From: an uncultured Clostridia bacterium
GTDB lineage: Bacteria > Bacillota > Clostridia > Lachnospirales > Lachnospiraceae
Reading direction: 5' to 3'
NCBI GenBank assembly: GCA_947304065.1
Contig: CAMZAI010000108.1
Coordinates: 1-9,187 of the forward strand
Length of the DNA: 9,187 bases
The notes below the pieces were generated by a model that was not told where the DNA came from, did not search any database, and saw nothing but the letters and a program-made list of their open reading frames with translations. Position numbers and translations under genes: made by a program. Positions 1 through 5,968 of this stretch are shown here, one piece after another. Each line of letters opens with the position of its first letter. Position 1 is the stretch's first letter.

Positions 1-745
1 TTGTATCACCGTCGATAACGGTAAAATAATTGAACCAGTACGGATCGGGGTAACTTAACTTGTCATGTATTATCTCTCTAAGGTCTCTTGTTTTCGCGAT
101 ATCTGCGAGCATGCGCTCTTCAACAAGCTTATAATTGGTCATGTATCCGTTTTCTTTCCTTGCCGGGATCTCATCGTAGATACTTGACTGCTTATAGCGT
201 TTCATAACTGCTTCATACTCTTCGAATGCGTTATTAAGGCAATCGAGAATGTCGGAATAATGATTATCGCGCATGATCATATCTTCACGCAAAACTCTGT
301 ATGCCCGCCTCAGAATGCCGCTGCCGAGCACTTCCTGAATGTATGTATATACATTATTGAGCATCTCCATGCCCTTGCCGTTTAAGATACGCCACATTTC
401 CATCGCGGCCATCAGATCCTCGGCGGTCTGACCGGCGTCGGCATTTGCCATTTTGTCGAGATCGCCGTAATCTACGCCCTTTAACCATTTATTCTTTTCA
501 CGGAAATCATAGAGTGTACCGAAGAGCAGCTCATCAGCAAAAGCGTTGAGCGCCTCTTCCGTTGACGTATAGCCCTGGGCCATATGAAGCTTTACATAAG
601 CGTCAATGGTCGCATGGGCAAGATCGTTTATTTTATTCGTCAAAGCCTCGACATCCGATTTATGCATGGACATTGCATCCAGTCTGCTCCCGGCTTTCTG
701 CTTTTCGTCGTTTTCAGACATTGTATTAACGTTTTCTTCAGGCAT
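1..745 (-). CDS. Uncharacterised protein, partial (C-terminus beyond the window)
   Basis: The minus-strand frame is open from ATG at 745 to the left edge, giving 248 residues without a stop; the rest lies outside. The start is chosen because AGGAGA sits 8 to 10 bases upstream, in the 18-base gap after the preceding gene. An in-frame ATG at 721 is a weaker alternative. The protein begins MPEENVNTMSENDEK, is polar and charged, and has no signal peptide or membrane segment, so it is probably cytosolic. It looks largely helical, with Met/Glu/Lys-rich stretches; an aromatic cluster YPDPYWFNYF lies near residues 234-243. I recognise no family and see no catalytic motif. It is very likely co-transcribed with the 428-residue gene upstream, and the two may work together (inference). 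The reading frame is real: no stops, a good ribosome site and codon use like its neighbours. Confidence 0.85.
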   Translation of the reverse strand, partial: MPEENVNTMSENDEKQKAGSRLDAMSMHKSDVEALTNKINDLAHATIDAYVKLHMAQGYTSTEEALNAFADELLFGTLYDFREKNKWLKGVDYGDLDKMANADAGQTAEDLMAAMEMWRILNGKGMEMLNNVYTYIQEVLGSGILRRAYRVLREDMIMRDNHYSDILDCLNNAFEEYEAVMKRYKQSSIYDEIPARKENGYMTNYKLVEERMLADIAKTRDLREIIHDKLSYPDPYWFNYFTVIDGDT

Positions 746-763
746 TTTAAGTCTCCTTTCTCA

Positions 764-2050
764 TCAGAATCTGCTTTCGTAAGTCTCGATATACCATCTT
801 CCGCTGCCCGTGCGCTTTAAGATGTGGCTCGAGGGAGATCCGATCTGCTTGCCGTTCTTATCAAACGCGGCAGTCTGAACGATAGCCTCTTCTTCCTTCT
901 CACCGTAAGCCTGTTTGATCTTGTTCTGCTCGTCGTCATCCAGGAAGAAATTGTCGATGCTCTGGTCGTCGTAACCCTTTATCACACGGGTAACGGTCTT
1001 GTCCGCATTGATATTCGCATGAACGTATTCGTTGTGGAAGCGCTCCTGATGCAGATCCCAATGATATGTCAGCATGCTCTGCTGTACGGGATTCTCTTTT
1101 CTCGAAGGATCGATGCAGTCAAGATAAAGCTTGTAATTTTTCTCTTTGATCGCATACATGAAGATCTCGACAAGTCTCTCGGGAGTAACATCGGCAGGAA
1201 TGTCCTTAACCGTGTAGAAGCCTTCCTTCAGTGCCTCGAGCTTCTCCTCGTCAATGAACTTACCGGTATGCTCGCCGGCTTCGCAGTATTCGCCCATGAT
1301 ATGACCGGGGACATACAGTGCGATAGGCTCGACAACCCAGGCCATAACGGGTGCGGCAGTCTTACTCTCGTTGGCGTCGGGAATATCGTAGGTAATGCCC
1401 GTGATCTTACCGATCACAGACCACTCGTGAACATCGGCCATCGTGCTGTCAACCTGGCGGCGGTAACGCTTAACCGCCTCATAAGGTCCGAGCCACTCTC
1501 TTCCGTCGATCTTTAAGAAATACATACCGTCCGAGCGTGTTCCTGTCCAGATATATTCTCCGTCTGTGCCGTCGAACTGATTGTCAGGATATCTGATGTC
1601 ATCCAGCACAACGATCTTGTCCCTCATATCCTCGATAGTATACTTCTTAAAATCCGGAACAGGGAAGTTCTTCTCGACTTTGTTTTCCGAATTCGCTGCC
1701 AGGAAATCGTTCCATGCCTTTTCACTCGCATCGGCAAAATGCTTGCGAAGGTTCTCTTCATTCTCGAGATATACGGTCATAGCGGGATCAACGGTATTGA
1801 TATTGCCGGCTCCGCCCTTTACGCAGGCCTTTGCGCGTGCATAAAGCGCCTGAATGCGCTCATCGTTCGGAGCAAACTCGACAAGGAGCTTTATCCTTCC
1901 GAGCGCGTCTTCCTTATTGCGGAATACATAGCCCGCAGCGCCCTGAGCGCGTGCTACTTCCTTCTCATACTCCTCAAGATAATGGGAAGCCTGCCCGATA
2001 CGGGAGCTTAAGTTCGATTCGTCGATCGTAAATACTGATGCATCAAACAT
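764..2050 (-). CDS. Uncharacterised 428-residue cytosolic protein, possible NTF2/SnoaL-like C-terminal domain
   Basis: The ATG at 2050 is preceded by GGAAAGGA about 8 bases upstream. No signal peptide or membrane segment is visible. Three regions can be seen. Residues 1-125 are helical and TPR-like in feel (YLEEYEKEVARAQ, then a stretch around APNDERIQALYARAKAC). Residues 140-255 are rich in predicted strands and aromatics (GEYIWTG, GMYFLKIDG, EWLGPYEAVKRYRR, AWVVEPIALYVPG). Residues 285-426 begin TPERLVEIFMYAIKEKNYKLYL and end GRWYIETYESRF, a layout that recalls NTF2-like or DUF4878-type folds: a helix pair followed by strands with a closing tryptophan strand. That fold assignment is inference only and the function is unknown. 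The next gene follows after 18 bases, so the two form a unit. The SH3b gene upstream is separated by a palindrome, so it is unclear whether transcription continues from it. Confidence 0.85.
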   Translation of the reverse strand: MFDASVFTIDESNLSSRIGQASHYLEEYEKEVARAQGAAGYVFRNKEDALGRIKLLVEFAPNDERIQALYARAKACVKGGAGNINTVDPAMTVYLENEENLRKHFADASEKAWNDFLAANSENKVEKNFPVPDFKKYTIEDMRDKIVVLDDIRYPDNQFDGTDGEYIWTGTRSDGMYFLKIDGREWLGPYEAVKRYRRQVDSTMADVHEWSVIGKITGITYDIPDANESKTAAPVMAWVVEPIALYVPGHIMGEYCEAGEHTGKFIDEEKLEALKEGFYTVKDIPADVTPERLVEIFMYAIKEKNYKLYLDCIDPSRKENPVQQSMLTYHWDLHQERFHNEYVHANINADKTVTRVIKGYDDQSIDNFFLDDDEQNKIKQAYGEKEEEAIVQTAAFDKNGKQIGSPSSHILKRTGSGRWYIETYESRF

Positions 2051-2090
2051 TGTTTATATTCCTTTCCGTAATTTTATTCTTTATCTCTAT

Positions 2091-2122
2091 GATGCCTGTC
2101 ACCCATTCAGAGTGACAGGCAC
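2091..2122 (-). terminator. Palindrome between the SH3b gene and the 428-residue gene; weak terminator or REP-like repeat
   Basis: On the minus strand GGTGCCTGTCAC (2122-2111) pairs with GTGACAGGCATC (2102-2091) around a 9-base loop, giving 12 pairs with one G-U. It begins 13 bases after the SH3b stop codon. There is no U-run after it on the minus strand. An A-run precedes it, which reads as TTTTT on the plus strand. It is therefore a poor intrinsic terminator for the leftward genes, although the strong stem could still stall RNA polymerase or protect the upstream mRNA end. The arm sequence GTGACAGGCACC resembles short palindromic repeats that I recall from many bacterial genomes; only one copy is present here. 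Confidence 0.5.
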
Positions 2123-2135
2123 CGTTTTTGCGTTA

Positions 2136-3029
2136 TTAAGACAGCGGGATCGCGGTCGATGTATCGATGTAAACTTCGGAATACTGCTCCGTGATATAGC
2201 CTTTCTGAGTCTCGCTGAACTGTATGCAGTACCAGCCTTCAACAGAGGATTCGGGCAGATAGATGAACTTGGAACCTAAGGATCCCTTGCCCAGAACCGC
2301 GCTGTCCGTGGTCGCCTCCGAACGGATATTTACGGTGTTCGAGGTCACGCGAACGAATATCTTGTTCATGCTCTTCAGTTTATTGAGAGCATCATCGTTG
2401 AACATCAGATAAACCGTATATACATATCCGGTCACGCTGCCGGATCTGATCTTTGTCCACTCGCTGCCCCATTCAAGAACCTCGCAGTATCCGAGAGACT
2501 TGAGATAACCGATCGTAGAATGTTCGGTGCCGGCGCCGCTTCTGATATTCAGGCGGCTCTCAACATTGGCCAGAGCGTATTTAAATGTGAGGGTAAATCC
2601 GGGCTCTACAGGTGCCTCTGTAGGCGTAGGCTCTGCCGTGGGCTCCGAAGTAGGCTCGGCTGTAGGCTGAGGCTCTTCGGTGGGCTCAGGAATGTCTGTA
2701 GCGGGTACGTCGGTCGGTTCCGCATCGGGAGTGACCGGTGCTGTCGTAATGTCCGGGCCGGGAGCCGGTGCTGTTATGTCAGCCACAGGTGTCGGCGTAT
2801 CTGTTGCGGGAACATCCGTCGCCTTGACTGCGCCGCTGTCGGCTGTCTGCGTGATATTATCTGCCGGCGTGGGCGTCCCGGTATCAGCAGGTTCCTTATT
2901 GTCCACAGTTTTCGGCGGCGTGTCCTGTGACGCCACCTTGTCCGCATGATTTATAAACGTGGTCCATCCGACCAGTAAAACCCCCAGAAAGATCATGCAA
3001 AGCATTTTATAGTGTTTGCGATACCACAT
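2136..3029 (-). CDS. Membrane-anchored protein with Pro/Thr-rich linker and two bacterial SH3 (SH3b) domains
   Basis: Length is 297 residues. The ATG at 3029 has GGGAGA about 8 bases upstream, and the preceding gene ends 18 bases before it. A single hydrophobic helix at residues 9-25 (LCMIFLGVLLVGW) follows a short basic start, so the N-terminus is probably inside and the rest outside. Residues 35-143 form a low-complexity linker rich in Pro, Thr, Asp, Glu and Ala. A first SH3b domain lies at about 149-210, with RLNIRSGAGTEHSTIGYL and WTKIRSGSVTGYVYTVYL. A second lies at about 224-289, with NTVNIRSEATTDSAVL and GWYCIQFSETQKGYI. SH3b domains of this kind usually bind peptidoglycan or wall peptides, and the linker would span the wall. 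No hydrolase domain is attached, so it is more likely a wall-binding or sensing protein than an autolysin (inference). It is in an operon with the propeller protein upstream. Confidence 0.9.
   Translation of the reverse strand: MWYRKHYKMLCMIFLGVLLVGWTTFINHADKVASQDTPPKTVDNKEPADTGTPTPADNITQTADSGAVKATDVPATDTPTPVADITAPAPGPDITTAPVTPDAEPTDVPATDIPEPTEEPQPTAEPTSEPTAEPTPTEAPVEPGFTLTFKYALANVESRLNIRSGAGTEHSTIGYLKSLGYCEVLEWGSEWTKIRSGSVTGYVYTVYLMFNDDALNKLKSMNKIFVRVTSNTVNIRSEATTDSAVLGKGSLGSKFIYLPESSVEGWYCIQFSETQKGYITEQYSEVYIDTSTAIPLS
2688..2819 (-). repeat. Imperfect repeats coding the Pro/Thr linker of the SH3b protein
   Basis: Within the linker, TDVPATDTP (2793-2819, residues 71-79) is repeated as TDVPATDIP (2688-2714, residues 106-114). 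It is followed by further short units of the type TAEPT/SEPT (residues 123-134). The nucleotide repeats are imperfect. Such linkers can change length by slippage or recombination. Confidence 0.6.
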
Positions 3030-3047
3030 ATTAATAATCTCTCCCGA

Positions 3048-4079
3048 TCAATTTTTAAGTATAGGCGGATCGAATGTCGCAATACCCGATCCGATCGTAT
3101 ATACATAGACCATCGAGCCGCTCGAATCATAGAAAAAGCAGCGGTTCCCGATAACATTAAGCCATTTGTAATTACCTTCTTTGATCAGCATCTCTTCCCC
3201 GCTCGTACGGTCGAGCAGATAGAGCCCCGACCTGTCTTTTGAATCATACTGGAAGAAAATATATCTGCCGTTCGAAGTTATATTGTAAGCGCTTATGCGT
3301 TTATCCGTAAGCGTCTCGCCTCCGTTGCCGTCAAGACCGACAACCTTCAGCTTGTAGCCGTCGTTTACATCGATATAATAAACCGAATTGCCGATGACCC
3401 ACGGATTAAAGAAGCTTCCGTTGAGCACCTTCGAACCGTTCAGACCGTTCTCATTTACACTGTACAGCGCCCTGTCATGCGTAACGCCCGCGTAATAGAT
3501 CTGATTACCCGCTGCGGAAACAGCCACCGACTCGTCGAGATTCAGCTGCACGTCTTCCTTACCGTCTATATCGGCCCTGTGGATCGTGAGCTTCTCGCCC
3601 TCTGCGTAGTGCTGGTAATAAACCTGACCGTCGAAATAAAGCACCGAACCGACAGGCTTGTTCCAGATCATGATCTGATGTTTGCCGTTGGGAGTCACGC
3701 GGAACACGCCGTTGCTGTAAAATGTAAATACAGACCGCGCCGCCTGGTCCTTCATGTTGTTGTTTCGCGAATAATACAGATAATGGTCGTCATGGTTGAT
3801 ATATCTGGCCACATCCTTCGTAACAAACTTATAGTCATCCAGGTCGTAGCTCATCGAGTACAGGAGCCCCTGGTCTTTATAATTTGAGAAATAAATGCGC
3901 TCTCCGTCATCGCAGAACAGCCCGTAATTGTACAGATTCCCTGCGGTATTGCCGATGATCCCGGGATTGCTCTTAAAGGTCATATCCGATATCTTCGAAT
4001 ATATAATTGCACCGGCCACGATCAGGACAAAGATCAGTATTACCGGCCAGACAGATCTCTGTTTTTTCTTTTCCGCCAT
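3048..4079 (-). CDS. Membrane-anchored DUF5050-like beta-propeller protein
   Basis: Length is 343 residues from ATG at 4079, chosen because AAGGAAGGAGG lies 8 bases upstream. The frame stays open to 4202, but that extension crosses the promoter. The protein starts MAEKKKQRS, then has a membrane helix at residues 11-27 (WPVILIFVLIVAGAIIY), so the bulk is extracytoplasmic. The rest is a series of short strand motifs of the form 'xGxxIYYxx': DDGERIYFSN (57), HDDHYLYYSR (96), FDGQVYYQH (149), AGNQIYYAG (190), IGNSVYYID (229), SNGRYIFFQ (269) and IGNRCFFYD (310). The spacing of about 40 residues is typical of DUF5050 / low-density-lipoprotein-receptor-like propellers of Clostridia. No catalytic residues are recognised; a scaffold or ligand-binding role is likely (inference). 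The SH3b gene follows after 18 bases, so both are one transcript, divergent from htrA. Confidence 0.88.
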   Translation of the reverse strand: MAEKKKQRSVWPVILIFVLIVAGAIIYSKISDMTFKSNPGIIGNTAGNLYNYGLFCDDGERIYFSNYKDQGLLYSMSYDLDDYKFVTKDVARYINHDDHYLYYSRNNNMKDQAARSVFTFYSNGVFRVTPNGKHQIMIWNKPVGSVLYFDGQVYYQHYAEGEKLTIHRADIDGKEDVQLNLDESVAVSAAGNQIYYAGVTHDRALYSVNENGLNGSKVLNGSFFNPWVIGNSVYYIDVNDGYKLKVVGLDGNGGETLTDKRISAYNITSNGRYIFFQYDSKDRSGLYLLDRTSGEEMLIKEGNYKWLNVIGNRCFFYDSSGSMVYVYTIGSGIATFDPPILKN

Positions 4080-4087
4080 GGACTGAT

Positions 4088-4098
4088 CCTCCTTCCTT
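4088..4098 (-). promoter_or_regulatory. Ribosome binding site deciding the start of the DUF5050-like gene
   Basis: AAGGAAGGAGG on the minus strand ends 8 bases before ATG at 4079. No comparable site precedes the start at 4202. Confidence 0.85.
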
Positions 4099-4124
4099 TT
4101 TAGCGCGTATATCTTTACAATATA

Positions 4125-4153
4125 ATTATAATTAAACACTATCAGATACACAA
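4125..4153 (-). promoter_or_regulatory. Sigma-A-like promoter for the propeller / SH3b operon
   Basis: On the minus strand TTGTGT (4153-4148) and a perfect TATAAT (4130-4125) are separated by exactly 17 bases. The predicted transcript starts near 4118, giving a leader of about 40 bases with the ribosome site at its end. The -35 matches the consensus in three of six positions. Confidence 0.65.
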
Positions 4154-4206
4154 GTATAAAGTTCCCGTAACTTTTGCGCAAAAATGTTACTATTCGACGC
4201 ATTATT

Positions 4207-4250
4207 TCACAATTGCTTCATTATCCCATCACAATTGCATCACAATTTAC
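4207..4250 (+). repeat. Four-unit tandem array with 11-bp period upstream of htrA
   Basis: Units start at 4207, 4218, 4229 and 4240: TCACAATTGCT, TCATTATCCCA, TCACAATTGCA, TCACAATTTAC. Units 1, 3 and 4 share TCACAATT; unit 2 is degenerate. The array lies directly upstream of the probable htrA -10 box and covers the place where a -35 would be. OmpR/PhoB-family response regulators are known to bind direct repeats at 11-bp spacing, so this is a candidate operator. The regulator itself is not identified. Confidence 0.6.
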
Positions 4251-4253
4251 GTC

Positions 4254-4259
4254 TAAAAT
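4254..4259 (+). promoter_or_regulatory. Probable -10 box of the htrA promoter
   Basis: TAAAAT matches TATAAT in five of six positions. No good -35 exists 16-18 bases upstream (ACAATT or nearby), as expected of a promoter that needs an activator bound to the overlapping repeats. Transcription would start near 4266, just ahead of the AGAGGAGG ribosome site at 4271-4278. Confidence 0.45.
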
Positions 4260-4285
4260 GAGTTTCAGATAGAGGAGGCATTATT

Positions 4286-5509
4286 ATGGCAAACAAAGAA
4301 AAGAAAGCAGGAAAAGTAATTTTAAGAATATTGCTGATCGTTGCACTCGCGATCATCGTCGGGTTCGGCGGCAGCATCGGATATCAGATATACAGGGCCA
4401 ATACATCCGAAGAACCGTCCACGGTCATCGGTTCGCCCGTGATCAATGAGATCGGCGGAAACGACAGCGGTTATGACGTTCTCACGCCCACTGCGGTTCC
4501 GGATTCACAGATCAGCCCTCTCTCACTTTCGACCAATGACGTAAGCGCGGTTGTCGAGTGCATGACTCCCGCCGTCGTTGCGATCAATTGCAAGATAACC
4601 TACACCCAGGAGAGCTTCTGGGGTATGCCCCAGACCTATTCGGGTACCGCGAGCGGCACCGGATTCTTCGTATCGCAGAGTTCGGACAAGCTCTATATCG
4701 CCACAAACAATCATGTTGTTGCGGATGCTCAGGAGATCACCGTTACTCTCTGCAATGACAGCGTGATCGCAGCTGAGGTTATCGGTACCGATCCGAGTTA
4801 CGATCTGGCAGTCATCGCCGTGAATCTGAGCGATCTTTCCGATGAAGACGTTGCCGCTATCAAGATAGCATCGCTCGGAGATTCCGATTCCGTTACAGTC
4901 GGCTCGATGTCGATCGCTATCGGCAATGCTCTCGGTTACGGACAGTCCACCACAGTCGGCTATATCAGCGCTCTCGACCGTGAAGTTACCGTTGAAGGCG
5001 TCACAAACAGCCTTATCCAGACAGATACCGCGATCAATCCCGGCAACAGCGGCGGACCTCTGCTCAATGTCCACGGACAGGTGATCGGCATCAATTCGGT
5101 AAAATATTCGGATACCAGCGTTGAAGGAATGGGTTACGCTATCCCGATCAATACAGCGATCCCGATCATTAACGATCTGATCGAGGATGTAGCTCTCGAT
5201 CCTTCCGAAGCCGGGTATCTGGGCATCGAAGGCAAGGACGTTACCGAATCCTACTCCACCGGTTTCGGAATGCCCGTCGGCGTATATGTATACTCTATCG
5301 CTCAGGGTTCTCCCGCAGCCGGGTCGGATCTTCGTGAAGGCGACATAATCACCGCGATCAACGGCAGAAAGGTTTCGACCATGGAAGATCTCCGGAACCG
5401 CATTTCAAAGATCAGGGCAGGCGAGACGATCGAACTGACCGTATATACGATCACCGCCGGACGTTATAACGAGCATACGGTTACGGTTACGCTTTCATCC
5501 AGACCTTAA
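4286..5509 (+). CDS. htrA: HtrA/DegP-family serine protease with one PDZ domain, membrane-anchored (S1C)
   Basis: Length is 407 residues, usual for Gram-positive HtrA proteins. AGAGGAGG sits 7 bases before the ATG. A basic start and one membrane helix at residues 11-30 anchor it with the protease outside; residues 31-80 are a flexible linker. The trypsin-like domain spans about 84-295 and carries the full triad: His143 in ATNNHVVADA, Asp173 in SYDLAVI, Ser255 in NPGNSGGPLLN. The oxyanion and substrate-pocket segments also look intact. One PDZ domain follows (about 308-403), with YLGIEG, GSPAAGSDLREGDIITAING and the closing TVTVTL strand. The family degrades or refolds misfolded exported proteins and is often induced by secretion or heat stress. 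It is the only plus-strand gene, divergent from two other envelope proteins. The 11-bp array upstream suggests regulator control. The catalytic assignment is secure; the particular substrates are unknown. Confidence 0.96.
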   Translation: MANKEKKAGKVILRILLIVALAIIVGFGGSIGYQIYRANTSEEPSTVIGSPVINEIGGNDSGYDVLTPTAVPDSQISPLSLSTNDVSAVVECMTPAVVAINCKITYTQESFWGMPQTYSGTASGTGFFVSQSSDKLYIATNNHVVADAQEITVTLCNDSVIAAEVIGTDPSYDLAVIAVNLSDLSDEDVAAIKIASLGDSDSVTVGSMSIAIGNALGYGQSTTVGYISALDREVTVEGVTNSLIQTDTAINPGNSGGPLLNVHGQVIGINSVKYSDTSVEGMGYAIPINTAIPIINDLIEDVALDPSEAGYLGIEGKDVTESYSTGFGMPVGVYVYSIAQGSPAAGSDLREGDIITAINGRKVSTMEDLRNRISKIRAGETIELTVYTITAGRYNEHTVTVTLSSRP

Positions 5510-5515
5510 TAGATT

Positions 5516-5559
5516 AAAGAGGAGGGACGTTTCTCAACAAGGAACGTCTCTCCTCTTTT
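5516..5559 (+). terminator. Strong hairpin terminator between convergent htrA and the receiver gene
   Basis: An 18-bp stem (5516-5533 with 5541-5558, two G-U pairs) closes a 7-base loop seven bases after the htrA stop and runs into TTTTA. On the minus strand the same stem lies 17 bases past the receiver stop and is followed by TTAATC, so it can probably end both transcripts, better in the plus direction. Confidence 0.9.
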
Positions 5560-5575
5560 ATATCTCTTATAATGA

Positions 5576-5953
5576 TCAGCCCAGGCATGCCTCTATCTTC
5601 TTCATCATCACAGCCTGTGCGAAAGGCTTCAGCACGAAGTTCTCCGCTCCGAGCTCATACCCCTTGCTCTCGGTCTGCGAGGTGATCTCCGCAGTGATCA
5701 TCATTACGTGTACATCGCTGTAACGCTCGTCTTCCTTTATCTTCCTGATGAAATCAAAGCCGTCCATCTCGGGCATGTTAATGTCGACAAGGATAAGGTC
5801 GGGCTTGCGCTTTTCGATGATCTCGAGCGCCTGTTTGGCCGATGTACAGGGAATAACACTGTATTTCTCTTTCAGCAGCTGCTTCGCATGTTCCAGGATC
5901 GCTGCCATATCGTCGATGACCAGAATGGTCTTTCTTGCTCCGGGTAGCTGCAT
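5576..5953 (-). CDS. Stand-alone response regulator receiver protein (CheY-like)
   Basis: The 125 residues are a single receiver domain with no output domain. The acidic pair Asp14-Asp15 (ILVIDD), the phosphoacceptor Asp57 (LILVDINMPEMDG), Thr87 (MMITAE) and Lys109 (FVLKPF) are all present, so it should be phosphorylated by a histidine kinase. None is encoded in this window. The ATG at 5953 has only a purine-rich stretch (AAAGAAAG) and no classic Shine-Dalgarno. With fakA ending 15 bases upstream, it is probably translated from the fakA transcript, perhaps aided by translational coupling. CheY for the flagellar motor is one option, but nothing chemotactic is nearby, and single-domain receivers also act in phosphorelays and second-messenger control. 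The function beyond phospho-reception is unknown. The gene ends just before the shared terminator. Confidence 0.92.
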   Translation of the reverse strand: MQLPGARKTILVIDDMAAILEHAKQLLKEKYSVIPCTSAKQALEIIEKRKPDLILVDINMPEMDGFDFIRKIKEDERYSDVHVMMITAEITSQTESKGYELGAENFVLKPFAQAVMMKKIEACLG

Positions 5954-5968
5954 AAATCCACGCTTTCT

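Noticed and set aside
824..1516. Plus-strand 230-residue open frame opposite the 428-residue gene
   Set aside because: It lies wholly antisense to a gene with a good ribosome site and normal composition. Its own start lacks a ribosome site and its sequence has no domain, so it is a shadow frame.
2520..2930. Plus-strand Cys/Arg-rich 136-residue frame
   Set aside because: It is the antisense reading of the Pro/Thr linker codons; the Cys/Arg richness is a by-product of the repeats.
4080..4202. Upstream extension of the DUF5050-like gene to ATG 4202 (41 extra residues)
   Set aside because: The extension covers the TTGTGT-17-TATAAT promoter and lacks a ribosome site. The inner ATG at 4079 has an excellent one and yields a normal membrane anchor.
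4207..4247. Resemblance of the minus-strand AATTGTGA repeats to lac operator or CRP half-sites
   Set aside because: The units are direct repeats without the dyad symmetry that those regulators require.
4523..5074. Minus-strand 183-residue frame inside htrA
   Set aside because: It is antisense to the conserved protease domain, with no ribosome site or recognisable motif.
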